A stretch of DNA of 64,000 nt from Candidatus Dadabacteria bacterium UBA1144 (GTDB taxonomy: Bacteria; Desulfobacterota_D; UBA1144), in the NCBI GenBank assembly GCA_002311855.1, contig DCAB01000013.1, forward strand, positions 1 through 64,000. The letters are read 5' to 3'. Below are positions 44,287-53,348 of this stretch, one piece after another (the stretch's first letter is position 1; each line of letters starts with the position of its first letter). The notes beneath the pieces were generated by a model, which had not been told where the DNA came from, did not search any database, and saw only the letters and a program-made list of their open reading frames with translations. The translations under genes were made by a program, and so were the position numbers.

Positions 44287-45285
44287 ATGTCAAATAATCT
44301 TGGTATAATCCTAGATCCCAATTCTTTTAAAAATATGAGGAGTGTTGCCGAGAAAGCAGAAAGAAATGGATTTCATTCCATTTGGGTCACAGAACTTTTC
44401 AGGAGTTCTTTCGAACAACTTACATTTCTATCAAGCTTTACCAATGAAATAAAAATTGGTTCTGCTATTACTTTAGCTTTCACTAGAAGTCCACTTGTAA
44501 CAGTTATTTCCGCTCTTGATATTGATGAGTTATCAGAAGGTAGACTAATACTTGGTATTGGTTCTGGCGCCATGAATACGAATAGAAAATGGCATAATTT
44601 TCTCGATTTTGATCACCCTTCAAAAAGAATTGAAAGTTTCTATAAGGTTTTTAGAGGTATTGAAAAATCTATTGTTAAAAAAAATGACTTAAAATTTAAG
44701 GACAATTATTACAATTTAGAACTTCGAGGTTTTAAAAGACCCTTTGACACTTTCAGAAGTCAAATACCGTTGTTTTTGGGCGGTATAGGTACGAAAATGA
44801 CTCATATATCAAAAAATCTATTTCAGGGCTATATTGGCCACGTAGTTTGCTCAAAATCATATATAAAGGACAAGATTCTTCCAGTTTTTGATAAAAATAA
44901 CGCTAATCATACGCTTTCCTCAATTATATTGTGTGCCATCAATAAAAATAGAAAAAAAGCATTGTTAGATGCAAAAGGAACAATCGCTTTTTACTCAATT
45001 GTTAAAGCCTACTCAAGGCCATTCATAGATCTTGGTTTTGAAGATAATATCAAAAAGATAAGGAAAGCGTTTTTTCAAAATGATGTTGGAAAAATGATTG
45101 ATAATGTAACAGATGAAATGGTTACTAATTTTGCAATATGTGGTACACCTGAAGAAGCCAAAGAGCAATTAAATTATTACATAGACATTCTCGATTTGCC
45201 CATACTTTCCCCACCCCATTATTATTTAGAGAAATCAATTGTTGAATCTTATCAAAATGAGATATTAGAAAATTTTAAAATTTAA
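44287..45285 (+). CDS. LLM-class flavin-dependent oxidoreductase
   Basis: Luciferase-like monooxygenase family, a TIM-barrel protein that uses F420 or FMN. GFHSIWVTELFR, IGSAITLAFTRSP, DELSEGRLILGIGSG and the C-terminal NFAICGTPEEAKEQL are typical of F420-type members such as mer-like reductases. The substrate cannot be told. It begins 9 bases after rplQ with no ribosome site and may be transcribed by read-through from the ribosomal cluster. Its end overlaps ubiE, on the other strand, by 11 bases. Confidence 0.85.
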   Translation: MSNNLGIILDPNSFKNMRSVAEKAERNGFHSIWVTELFRSSFEQLTFLSSFTNEIKIGSAITLAFTRSPLVTVISALDIDELSEGRLILGIGSGAMNTNRKWHNFLDFDHPSKRIESFYKVFRGIEKSIVKKNDLKFKDNYYNLELRGFKRPFDTFRSQIPLFLGGIGTKMTHISKNLFQGYIGHVVCSKSYIKDKILPVFDKNNANHTLSSIILCAINKNRKKALLDAKGTIAFYSIVKAYSRPFIDLGFEDNIKKIRKAFFQNDVGKMIDNVTDEMVTNFAICGTPEEAKEQLNYYIDILDLPILSPPHYYLEKSIVESYQNEILENFKI

Positions 45286-45952
45286 CATTGTTGGCTACAT
45301 ATACTGTGACAAGACCAAGATTATAGCGAATATTTCTTTTAACTTTAAATCCATTTTTTTCTAAAATTTTGTTCATCTCTTCCGGAGTATAAAAAGATTC
45401 TATGGTAGATACTAAATGATTGTATTCTGAAAATTTTCCAAATAGTAAACCAATAAATGGAATAAACAGATGTAAATATATTTTATAGAAAAATTTAACT
45501 AAAATATTATTGTTTTTTGAGAATTCCATTATAAGAAATGTACCATTTTTTTTTAAAACTCTATTAATTTCCTTTAAGCTATCAACGATTGATTTAGTGT
45601 TCCTTATTCCAAAAGTGATTGTTATAAAGTCGAAATAAGAATCATCAAAGGGGATGTTCTCGCAATATCCTTGAACAAATTTAATTTTATGTTCATTTGT
45701 CACTCGTGAATTAGCAATTTGAAGCATTTTCTCACTTGGATCTAATCCAATTACATCGGAATTAGGGTATTTTTTTTTAACCATGATTGCAATATCCCCA
45801 GTTCCGGTGGCAACATCCAGAACTGATCCATTGAATTCCAATAAATTAGTAAAATTATTCTTCCATTTTAGATGCATGCCTAAACTTATTATATTATTTA
45901 TTAGATTGTATTTACTGGAAATCGAATCGAAAGTTTTTTTGGTATTAGACAT
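45275..45952 (-). CDS. ubiE: Demethylmenaquinone / ubiquinone methyltransferase
   Basis: SAM-dependent C-methyltransferase of quinone synthesis. SAM motif I is VLDVATGTGDIAIM, then GLDPSEKMLQIA and TFGIRNTKSIVDSLKE. C-terminal RYNLGLVTVYVANN is close to the usual end. 225 aa, membrane-associated but without membrane helices beyond a hydrophobic stretch near the middle (FIPFIGLLFG). Whether the substrate is mena- or ubiquinone is not visible. It follows the MetF-like gene by one base. Confidence 0.93.
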   Translation of the reverse strand: MSNTKKTFDSISSKYNLINNIISLGMHLKWKNNFTNLLEFNGSVLDVATGTGDIAIMVKKKYPNSDVIGLDPSEKMLQIANSRVTNEHKIKFVQGYCENIPFDDSYFDFITITFGIRNTKSIVDSLKEINRVLKKNGTFLIMEFSKNNNILVKFFYKIYLHLFIPFIGLLFGKFSEYNHLVSTIESFYTPEEMNKILEKNGFKVKRNIRYNLGLVTVYVANNVKF

Positions 45953-45953
45953 T

Positions 45954-46826
45954 TTAAATTATTTTAGCAATTTTTGTGGCTAATCTTATATCACCGGAAG
46001 TCATAATATGTACACCATCAAGATATTTTTTGTATTTCGATAATATCTCAACAAAATATTTTGTTGATATTTTTGTAAAATCTTTCTCTTTTGCTTTTGA
46101 TAGATGTTCAAAAAGCACATTCTTTTTTGATATACCGTTGATTTTATTTTTTAGATTATATAAAGTTTTTTTATTTTTAATAGGCAATATCCCGGCAAAA
46201 ATTTTATTTTTTCTTTTTTCTGATAATTTCACTAACAGTTCAAAATCATTTTCAGTAAAAAGAGGCTGAGTTACAAAAAACATTGAACCCAATTTGATCC
46301 TTTCCTTGATTGTGTCATTTATTAAATTGTATTTTTTGTCGATATTAATGGTTGAACCGGTTTGAAATTTTGTCTTAAAATTTAGCTTATTATTACTGTA
46401 ATCAAATCCTCTATCCAGGTTTTTTACAATTCTTATTAAGTTATTGGTTGATACTTCAAAGACTTCCTTAGATTTATTACTATTGCCGATATTTAGGGGA
46501 TCACCTTTAACCAATAATATCTTATTTATATTCATTGAATAGGCGCCTAGAATTTCACTTTGCAGAGCAAGAGTATTTTTGTCGCGAGTAGAAAAATTTA
46601 GTATGAGTTTTTTGTGATCAACTCCCTCCATAATTAACTTGTGCGCAAAAGATATAGGTGAGATTCTTAAATTTGCCATTGGGCAGCATGCAATATCTAA
46701 ATAATCAAAATATTGTTGATTCCGTTTTATATTAATTATCAATTTGTTATCAATTTTGTACCTAGGGGGTATAATTTCAATAGACTTTTGGAATTTTTTA
46801 ATGTTTATTTTGGGCTTTAAACTCAT
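45954..46826 (-). CDS. Methylenetetrahydrofolate reductase-like protein
   Basis: MTHFR-family TIM barrel reducing 5,10-methylene-THF to 5-methyl-THF for methionine synthesis. IEIIPPR contains the catalytic glutamate, KILLVKGDP the flavin-binding aspartate, and FVTQPLF and AGILPI match the barrel. It is more divergent and shorter at the N-terminus than MetF of E. coli. Its ATG abuts the start codon of the divergent ApbE-like gene with no base between. The methyl cycle genes ahcY and metK are elsewhere in the window. Confidence 0.8.
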   Translation of the reverse strand: MSLKPKINIKKFQKSIEIIPPRYKIDNKLIINIKRNQQYFDYLDIACCPMANLRISPISFAHKLIMEGVDHKKLILNFSTRDKNTLALQSEILGAYSMNINKILLVKGDPLNIGNSNKSKEVFEVSTNNLIRIVKNLDRGFDYSNNKLNFKTKFQTGSTINIDKKYNLINDTIKERIKLGSMFFVTQPLFTENDFELLVKLSEKRKNKIFAGILPIKNKKTLYNLKNKINGISKKNVLFEHLSKAKEKDFTKISTKYFVEILSKYKKYLDGVHIMTSGDIRLATKIAKII

Positions 46827-47846
46827 ATGTTTAGACTACTTTTAGCATTCATTTTCATCTTTAATATTACAAGCTATGCATTTTCCAAAGAAAACAACAA
46901 AAAAGATTATAACTTACTTAATAATAAGTTAACAATTTTTATTAATTCCAAAAAATATGATAAAAAAATATTCAAGGAAATAGAAAAGAAATTAAATTAT
47001 ATACAAATTGTCCTTGATCCGTATAAATCTAATTCATTTATTTCAAAATTTAATAAATTAGAAAGAAATACCGAAATATCAGCACCTGATTTATTCGTTG
47101 ATGCTTTCAGGCTGGTAATAAATTACAATAAAATTACAAAAGGCAACTTTGACCCAACAACTTTTTCAGTTCTATCACGTACCTCAAAAGTTAGCAAGGT
47201 TAAGCATCTATTGAATACCGATTTGTATGATAACTGTATATCCATATCAAATATACATGTCAAAATCTCAAATGTTTTTTCAAAAAAGAATTCATGTACG
47301 AAAATTTCCTTTGATTCAATTATTGATGGTATTGTGGTGGACAATATTAGATTCTTACTAGAAAAACAAAAAGTTTCTTCTTTCTATATAATCTTTGGTA
47401 ATACATTTTATAGCAAAAATATTACCAATAATCCTAGTCTTTTTGACAAGGAAATTAGTGACCTAATTAAAAATAACGGTATTGATTTGAATAGTATAAA
47501 TTCATATGCATTTCTCAATAATTTTAAAAAAAACAGAATAAAGACCTTCAATATTAATGGGAATAGAAAGGATTTTACTTATCAAGATAATATGTTTGTC
47601 ATAGTTGCTACGAACTCGCCATACAACAATTCGATATTGGCAAATATTTTTAATCTTAATGAAAAAATAAATGCAGATGATTACTCTAGGTCAGTCTATG
47701 AAGATGATATAAAGAATAAAGAGTTTCCCATTTTCATAATATACAAAAATGATCTTGAATATAAAACTTTTTATAGTAACAAATTCGAAAAATACTTCTA
47801 CGATTATCCACCTTTAACTGATACGGAAAGTGTTAAAAAAGATTAA
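46827..47846 (+). CDS. ApbE-like exported protein, divergent
   Basis: Resembles FAD:protein FMN transferases. It has an N-terminal signal peptide (hydrophobic residues 3-17, then SYAFS), a DPYKSNSFISKFN segment like the usual TYRPDSEISRFN, KGNFDPTTFSVLS, and a DSIIDGIVVDNI piece in place of DLGGIAKGYAVD. The HIIDPxTG metal and flavin motif is not found, so normal flavin transfer is doubtful. 339 aa. It precedes, convergently, cytochrome c maturation genes. It is placed head to head with the MetF-like gene. Confidence 0.7.
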   Translation: MFRLLLAFIFIFNITSYAFSKENNKKDYNLLNNKLTIFINSKKYDKKIFKEIEKKLNYIQIVLDPYKSNSFISKFNKLERNTEISAPDLFVDAFRLVINYNKITKGNFDPTTFSVLSRTSKVSKVKHLLNTDLYDNCISISNIHVKISNVFSKKNSCTKISFDSIIDGIVVDNIRFLLEKQKVSSFYIIFGNTFYSKNITNNPSLFDKEISDLIKNNGIDLNSINSYAFLNNFKKNRIKTFNINGNRKDFTYQDNMFVIVATNSPYNNSILANIFNLNEKINADDYSRSVYEDDIKNKEFPIFIIYKNDLEYKTFYSNKFEKYFYDYPPLTDTESVKKD

Positions 47847-48222
47847 GCCTCTTTTTTTTATGTTCGTTCCCTTTGACTTTTAAAATCCATAATATGATAG
47901 TCAAAAATAAGATGAATGGTGGAACGATCCACAATAAAAGGGTTACACCTTTTAATGGGGGTTTTGCCAGAATATTATCCCCGTATTGTTTAACGAAATA
48001 TTTTAATATATCTTCTTTTGATTCACCATGACTAACTTTGTTTTTAATAACTTCTCTCATGGATATCGCAAGTTTTGAATTAGATTCAGCGACTGTTTGT
48101 CCTTGACATACTGGACACATCAATTCATTTGATATCTCGTAAACCACATTGCTACCAAATGATACAAAAGAAATTAATAATAATAAAAGAAAAATATTCG
48201 TGGTAAGAAAGAAATTATTCAT
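47833..48222 (-). CDS. ccmH: Cytochrome c maturation protein CcmH (CycL type)
   Basis: Periplasmic thiol oxidoreductase that prepares apocytochrome for haem ligation. Signal sequence at 1-24, active-site LMCPVCQGQ at about 34-42, and a C-terminal membrane helix at about 95-116. 129 aa, the short CycL form without TPR domain. Overlaps the ccmG stop by 8 bases and the convergent ApbE-like gene by 14. Confidence 0.92.
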   Translation of the reverse strand: MNNFFLTTNIFLLLLLISFVSFGSNVVYEISNELMCPVCQGQTVAESNSKLAISMREVIKNKVSHGESKEDILKYFVKQYGDNILAKPPLKGVTLLLWIVPPFILFLTIILWILKVKGNEHKKKRLNLF

Positions 48223-48736
48223 TTTTGATATTATTGAGTCCTTTTTCTAAAATCTCTTCAGTTATTTTACCAACATATTTAAACAATACGGTATTGTTTT
48301 TCACAAAATAAGTTTCAGGAACACCGACTACTCCGAAATCTATTGGAATGGTCTTATTTTTGTCAAATAAAGTTTCAAATCTTGGATTATACTTAATTTT
48401 AAAATTACTTGCTTCTTCGAGATCGTCAAAAATATTAATTCCTATTATCCTAACATTTAATTTTTCTTTGTTTATTCTTTCTTGGAATTTGTTCAGTTCG
48501 TCAATTTCTTCTATGCATGGACCACACCATGAAGCCCAAAAATTAATTATAACTAGACCATTCAAATCTTCGAGGATATAAATTTCGTCATTCCCCAATC
48601 CATCGATTCTAATTAATTCGTATTGTAAATCAATAACTTTATTATCACTAATTAATTTTGGAGAGGCTATAGTGTTAGAATTATAAGAAATACCAACGAT
48701 AAGAAAAAAGAAGAAAACGAAATAAGTGAATCTCAT
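48215..48736 (-). CDS. ccmG: Thiol:disulfide interchange protein, CcmG/DsbE type
   Basis: Membrane-anchored thioredoxin-fold reductant for apocytochrome c. N-terminal anchor at about 3-20, then the thioredoxin region FWASWCGPCIEEI (about 65-78), DFGVVGVPETYF with the cis-proline segment, and GKITEEIL. 173 aa. It is in one unit with ccmH. Confidence 0.92.
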   Translation of the reverse strand: MRFTYFVFFFFLIVGISYNSNTIASPKLISDNKVIDLQYELIRIDGLGNDEIYILEDLNGLVIINFWASWCGPCIEEIDELNKFQERINKEKLNVRIIGINIFDDLEEASNFKIKYNPRFETLFDKNKTIPIDFGVVGVPETYFVKNNTVLFKYVGKITEEILEKGLNNIKNE

Positions 48737-48739
48737 TTA

Positions 48740-50032
48740 CTAGAATACTTGTGGTCCAACTCCCGCCATCTTTTCTAGTTTTGCCTTGTATTCATCGAGA
48801 TCTATTTTGATTCTTGCAACTCCAGTTTCAATAGCTGCCTTGGCTACTGCATGTGATTCCCAAACTAAGACTCTAGGGTCAAACGGTGATGGCACTATAT
48901 ACTCTTTTCCATATACCAGCTCTTTTCTATTATGTTTAGCTGCTATTTCAGGACCAGCTCCTAACTTTGCCAATTTAGATAACGCTTGAGATGCTGCTAC
49001 CTTCATCTCTTCATTTATATTGGTTGCAGCAACATCAAGGGCTCCTCTGAAAATAAAAGGAAATCCTAAAACGTTATTGACTTGATTTGGATAATCAGTT
49101 CTTCCAGTTGCCATGATTATATCTTGTCTTGCTTCGAAAGCTTCTTCGGGTCTTATCTCAGGGTCAGGATTTGCCATTGCAAAAATTATAGGATTATTTG
49201 CCATAGTCAAAACCATTTCTTTTGTAACGACATTTCCAATTGATAGTCCTATAAAGACATCAGCACCCTTTAAGATATCCCCCAAAATTCTACATTCAGT
49301 ATCAACGGCAAACTCTTCTTTCTGTTTGTTCAGATTATCCCTTCCTTTGTAAATTACTCCTTTGCTATCACACATTAAGATATTATTTGCATTTGCTCCA
49401 AGTGAAACAAAAAAACGAGCACAGGAAATTGCAGATGCTCCCGCTCCATTTACAGCAATTTTAATATCCGGCATTTTTTTCTCAATTAATTCAACGGCAT
49501 TTAAGAGACCTGCTCCAGATATTATGGCCGTACCATGTTGATCATCATGAAAAACTGGGATGTTCATTTTTTTTTTCAACTCGTCTTCTATTCTAAAACA
49601 TTCTGGTGCTTTGATATCTTCCAAGTTGATACCACCAAAAGTAGGCTCCATCAATTCTATCGTTCTAATCATTTCATCGACATCGGTTGTTTTTAGTTCT
49701 ATATCAAAAGCATCAACTTGAGCAAATCTTTTAAAAAGAACTGCTTTACCTTCCATTACGGGCTTGCTAGCTTCCGGACCTAAATTACCTAGACCCAAGA
49801 TGGCAGTTCCATTTGAAATTACAGCAACCAAATTACCTTTGTTTGTATATTCGTAAACCTTTTCTACATCTTTATCTATTTCTTTGCATGGCTCAGCAAC
49901 CCAAGGTGAATATGCCAACGAGAGTTGATCTTCAGTCTCGGCGGGCTTGGTTACCTGAATTTCAATCTTACCTTTAGGAATCCTAGAATGATATTGCAAT
50001 GCTTCTTCACGTTTTTTAGAATCTTCGCTCAT
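48740..50032 (-). CDS. NADP-dependent malic enzyme, short form
   Basis: Oxidative decarboxylation of malate to pyruvate. VISNGTAILGLGNLGPEASKP and EDIKAPECF and PVFHDDQHGTAI are classic. 430 aa, so only the malic enzyme part, without the phosphotransacetylase-like C-terminal domain of long MaeB. GGGG about 8 bases before ATG gives a ribosome site, and TATAAT lies on the minus strand at 50063-50068. It sits between the ccm genes and ccdA without a functional link to them. Confidence 0.93.
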   Translation of the reverse strand: MSEDSKKREEALQYHSRIPKGKIEIQVTKPAETEDQLSLAYSPWVAEPCKEIDKDVEKVYEYTNKGNLVAVISNGTAILGLGNLGPEASKPVMEGKAVLFKRFAQVDAFDIELKTTDVDEMIRTIELMEPTFGGINLEDIKAPECFRIEDELKKKMNIPVFHDDQHGTAIISGAGLLNAVELIEKKMPDIKIAVNGAGASAISCARFFVSLGANANNILMCDSKGVIYKGRDNLNKQKEEFAVDTECRILGDILKGADVFIGLSIGNVVTKEMVLTMANNPIIFAMANPDPEIRPEEAFEARQDIIMATGRTDYPNQVNNVLGFPFIFRGALDVAATNINEEMKVAASQALSKLAKLGAGPEIAAKHNRKELVYGKEYIVPSPFDPRVLVWESHAVAKAAIETGVARIKIDLDEYKAKLEKMAGVGPQVF

Positions 50033-50062
50033 TTAATGCCCCCAATTATTGTAGGTTTTTCT

Positions 50063-50068
50063 ATTATA
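50063..50068 (-). promoter_or_regulatory. Possible -10 box for the malic enzyme gene
   Basis: Minus-strand TATAAT 30 bases upstream of the malic enzyme ATG, with a G-rich ribosome site between. This is a conventional leader, unlike most promoters in the window. No clear -35. Confidence 0.35.
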
Positions 50069-50142
50069 ACTAATATCGAATAATCTATCTAAAAAATATC
50101 AGTCTTAATAATACCTGTAAAGAATTACTAATAGTAGGGTTC

Positions 50143-50850
50143 TTAATTGAAAAGACTCATAGTTTTCTGTATATAAACATTGAGTAAGTATAGCTTGTTT
50201 AAATATACCAATACACCAAAAATGATAAGTATAGACGCCATTATGAAATTAAAGTATTTGGTAAAAATAGATGATTTATTTAAGGATGTAAGTATATTTT
50301 TGTACCCCAGAGATCCCAAAATAAATGGAATACCGAGGCCGAGAGAATAAAACAATAACATGATTGAAGAATGTTGATAGTTTTTTTCGATTGACGAATA
50401 TGAAATAATAGAAGCTAGAATAGGGCCAATACAAGGAGTCCATGCGAGGCCAAAACAAATACCAAAAATAATGGGTTTAGAAATGCCATTTCTCGTAACC
50501 ATTACCAGATGAAAACTTTTATATATCTTTGGGATTTTTATTATTTGTAAATTAAAAATTCCAAATAAAATTATCAAAATTCCAGCCGTTTTTATTAAAA
50601 TTATTTTGTTTAGATTCAAAAACATTCCTATGGAAGTTGTTGTTAATGCCAAAAGTATAAAGACTAGAGAAAAAGAGGTAGTAAAAAGCAATGTGTTAAG
50701 CAATATTGGATCTAAAACAAACTTTTTTCTATTTGTATTATTCAAACCTAGAGTCGATAGATAAACAGGAAATAGTGGTAAAATGCAAGGAGAGAAAAAA
50801 GAGATAACCCCTGCAAAAAAAGACAGAAAATATTCATTTAGAAAATTCAT
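50143..50850 (-). CDS. ccdA: Cytochrome c biogenesis protein CcdA
   Basis: Inner-membrane protein carrying electrons from thioredoxin to CcmG. Six hydrophobic segments; the two redox cysteines are in FFSPCILPLFP (about residue 21) and AWTPCIGPI (about 138). 235 aa. It is the natural electron donor for the ccmG/ccmH products encoded 1.4 kb downstream, so the malic enzyme gene interrupts a c-type cytochrome module. The leader region holds nested inverted repeats. Confidence 0.93.
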   Translation of the reverse strand: MNFLNEYFLSFFAGVISFFSPCILPLFPVYLSTLGLNNTNRKKFVLDPILLNTLLFTTSFSLVFILLALTTTSIGMFLNLNKIILIKTAGILIILFGIFNLQIIKIPKIYKSFHLVMVTRNGISKPIIFGICFGLAWTPCIGPILASIISYSSIEKNYQHSSIMLLFYSLGLGIPFILGSLGYKNILTSLNKSSIFTKYFNFIMASILIIFGVLVYLNKLYLLNVYIQKTMSLFN

Positions 50851-50873
50851 TTCTTATGTTCCATAAATCTTTT

Positions 50874-50922
50874 TTAATTCAACTTGGTTAGTCGTACAGT
50901 TGAATTAAGACGCATCTTAATT
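50874..50922. repeat. Nested inverted repeats between ccdA and pepA
   Basis: Two perfect inverted repeats share a middle arm. TTAATTCAACT (50874-50884) pairs with AGTTGAATTAA (50898-50908) across 13 bases. AATTAAGA (50903-50910) pairs with TCTTAATT (50915-50922) across CGCA. The arms overlap, so as RNA the hairpins would exclude each other. No T-run follows on either strand, so they are not terminators. They lie between two divergent genes: a dimer-binding operator or a leader switch of ccdA is possible. Confidence 0.6.
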
Positions 50923-50944
50923 ATACAGATTATCCAACATTAGT

Positions 50945-50950
50945 TATAAT
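50945..50950 (+). promoter_or_regulatory. Putative -10 box for pepA
   Basis: A perfect TATAAT ends 6 bases before the GTG start codon at 50957. No ribosome site is present. Confidence 0.45.
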
Positions 50951-50956
50951 GAATGG

Positions 50957-52432
50957 GTGTTGTTAGAATTCAACAAATCAAACACAGATTCAATGTCTGG
51001 AAATCTGTATGTTCCTCTATTTAGTGATTCTCTAAAAAATTTAATATCACTCCAAAAAATGTTGAATTTTAATATCTCAAAAAAACTCAATTCTTATAAA
51101 TTTGAAGCAACAATAATGGAAAAATTATCTCTAGACTCAATTGAGGGTAGTAATCTATCAAATATTACCTTCATTGGACTTGGAGCAAAAAAAGACATCA
51201 ATGAGGAAAGGGTATTTAAAGTTTTTTCTTGCATAACTTATGGCGAAACACAAAAAAAATATAGAATTAAAGAAAATACCATTTTATATCCTAATAATTT
51301 TGGTACCAACCTGGTATTTTCATCAATCAACGGTCTCAACAATGGCCATTATGTTTATGACAAATATAAAACCAAGAAGAGTAATATTTCAGATCTTTCT
51401 ATTAATCTAATTGTCAAGAAAATAAGTGCCTCGACTTTAAAAAAATTAATTGATAAATCAAGTAAAATATTTGCCGGCGTTAATCTAACTAAGAATCTTG
51501 TAAACGAACAACCATTTGTTCTAACTCCTAGTGTGTTAGCTAATTTTGGAAAAAATATCTCTAGGCACCCTAATATAAGTTGTAGAGTATTCAACAAAAA
51601 AGAGATATTAAAAAGAAAGATGATGGCCATTTGGGACGTAGGTAAAGGTAGCACCAATGAACCTAGATTTGTTCATCTGAGATATAAATCTAAAAAAATA
51701 TCTAAATCTGCTAACAAAATTGCAATAATTGGAAAAGGAGTAACCTACGATACTGGTGGGTTATCCTTGAAGCCAGCAGATTATATGCTAACCATGAAAA
51801 TGGATATGGCAGGAGCTGGATGCGTATTGGGAGTTTTCGAAGCACTAGGCCAAATACAGCCAAAGAATATCGAAGTACACGGTCTTATCCCGTCAGTCGA
51901 AAATATGCCAGGACCAAATGCCTATAAACCTGATGATGTGGTTCAAGGATTAAGTAAGAAAACCATTGAAATTATTAATACCGATGCCGAAGGTAGGGTT
52001 ATTCTCTCCGATGCAATCGAATATGCAAATAGATTGAAAGTTGACGAAATGGTTGACCTTGCTACCCTAACTGGTGCTTGCATGGTTGCCTTGGGTAATT
52101 ATACGGCTGGCTTGTTCTCGAACAACAAAAGATTGACGAACAAATTACTTAATGCTTCAAAAAATGTTGGTGAGAAATTGTGGCAATTACCTCTTGATGA
52201 TGAATTAAGGCAAGACATAGACAGTCAAATTGCTGATATAAAAAATGCAGCTTCGACAAGATATGGAGGCGCGATAACTGCTGCTATGTTTCTAGAATTT
52301 TTCGTAAAGGACATTCCATGGTCTCACATAGATATTGCTGGTCCTGCATATATTGACAAAAAAAGAGGTTGGATAGCCACTGGCTCAACCGGATATGGAG
52401 TTAGGACAATATTGAATTATCTTGGTATTTGA
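50957..52432 (+). CDS. pepA: Leucyl aminopeptidase (M17 family)
   Basis: Cytoplasmic two-metal aminopeptidase. Metal and catalytic motifs: GKGVTYDTGGLSLKP, KMDMAGAG and NTDAEGRVILSDA. 491 aa. The start is GTG 50957, 6 bases after TATAAT; ATG 50993 (MSGNLYVPLF) would shorten it by 12 residues. Its end overlaps the convergent ilvE by 16 bases. Confidence 0.93.
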   Translation: MLLEFNKSNTDSMSGNLYVPLFSDSLKNLISLQKMLNFNISKKLNSYKFEATIMEKLSLDSIEGSNLSNITFIGLGAKKDINEERVFKVFSCITYGETQKKYRIKENTILYPNNFGTNLVFSSINGLNNGHYVYDKYKTKKSNISDLSINLIVKKISASTLKKLIDKSSKIFAGVNLTKNLVNEQPFVLTPSVLANFGKNISRHPNISCRVFNKKEILKRKMMAIWDVGKGSTNEPRFVHLRYKSKKISKSANKIAIIGKGVTYDTGGLSLKPADYMLTMKMDMAGAGCVLGVFEALGQIQPKNIEVHGLIPSVENMPGPNAYKPDDVVQGLSKKTIEIINTDAEGRVILSDAIEYANRLKVDEMVDLATLTGACMVALGNYTAGLFSNNKRLTNKLLNASKNVGEKLWQLPLDDELRQDIDSQIADIKNAASTRYGGAITAAMFLEFFVKDIPWSHIDIAGPAYIDKKRGWIATGSTGYGVRTILNYLGI

Positions 52433-53340
52433 ACAGTTGTTCGCCAATGTTGATATTTGTCATTGATTCCTTTTGTTATGTCCGAATATTCTTTTTGAAT
52501 TAGTTTTGTAATTTTTCCTGGCTTTCCTTTGCCGATTATTCTATGGTCTACTTCTCTTACCGGTGTAATTTCCGCGGCAGTACCCGATAAAAAGACTTCA
52601 TCAGAAATGTATAATTCGTCTCTGGTAAATTTCTGCTCTTTGATGCTTATATTGCGATCTTTACAAATATTAAATACGCAGTCCCTAGTTATGCCTTCAA
52701 GTATCGTAGAGGTGGGTGTGGTTTTTATTTCTCCATTTCTAACTATGTATATATTTTCGCCAGTTCCTTCAGATACGTATCCATTATCATCTAGCATTAG
52801 TGCTTCATCGTATCCAAGCCGAATTGCTTCTTGTTTGGCAAAAACAGAATTTATATAATTGCCTGATATTTTTGATTTTGTCATGAAGGAATTTACACTC
52901 ATTCGCGAGAAAGAAGATATTTTTGCTCTAATGCCTTTCGATATACCATCATCACCAAGATAGGTTCCCCATTTGAAAGCTGCGATTATCACATTTATTT
53001 TGTTTGATTTAGGGTTTATTCCCATGGACCCTTCTCCCACGAAAGCAAGGGGTCTAATGTAGCAGTACTTTAGTTTGTTTTTTTTTAACAAATCTATCGT
53101 TGCTTTTTCTAATTCGTTTTGCTTGAAAGGCAATTTAAATGAAGCTACCTTAGCTGAATTGTAAAAACGATCGTAGTGTTCTTTGAGTCTAAAGATATAG
53201 GATTGTTTCTTGTTAGAATAGGCTCTAATGCCTTCAAATATACCAGTTCCATAATGGAGACCATGACTTAGAACATGAGCGGTAGCCTTTTCCCACAGAA
53301 CAAATTTACCGTTGTACCAAATATATTTAGATTTTTTCAT
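52417..53340 (-). CDS. ilvE: Branched-chain amino acid aminotransferase
   Basis: PLP enzyme of leucine, isoleucine and valine metabolism, fold type IV. HVLSHGLHYGTGIFEG, and FMTKSKISGNYINSVFAKQEA, whose lysine region matches the PLP site area, and the C-terminal GTAAEITPV are diagnostic. The ATG at 53340 (MKKSKYIWYNGKF) gives the standard length of 307 aa; an in-frame upstream codon would extend into the promoter region. TATTAT ends 8 bases before that ATG. Confidence 0.93.
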   Translation of the reverse strand: MKKSKYIWYNGKFVLWEKATAHVLSHGLHYGTGIFEGIRAYSNKKQSYIFRLKEHYDRFYNSAKVASFKLPFKQNELEKATIDLLKKNKLKYCYIRPLAFVGEGSMGINPKSNKINVIIAAFKWGTYLGDDGISKGIRAKISSFSRMSVNSFMTKSKISGNYINSVFAKQEAIRLGYDEALMLDDNGYVSEGTGENIYIVRNGEIKTTPTSTILEGITRDCVFNICKDRNISIKEQKFTRDELYISDEVFLSGTAAEITPVREVDHRIIGKGKPGKITKLIQKEYSDITKGINDKYQHWRTTVQIPR

Positions 53341-53348
53341 ACCAAAAA

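Noticed and set aside
50033..50142. Terminator or small RNA between ccdA and the malic enzyme gene
   Set aside because: No stem-loop followed by T residues was found; only a possible -10 box for the malic enzyme gene is there.
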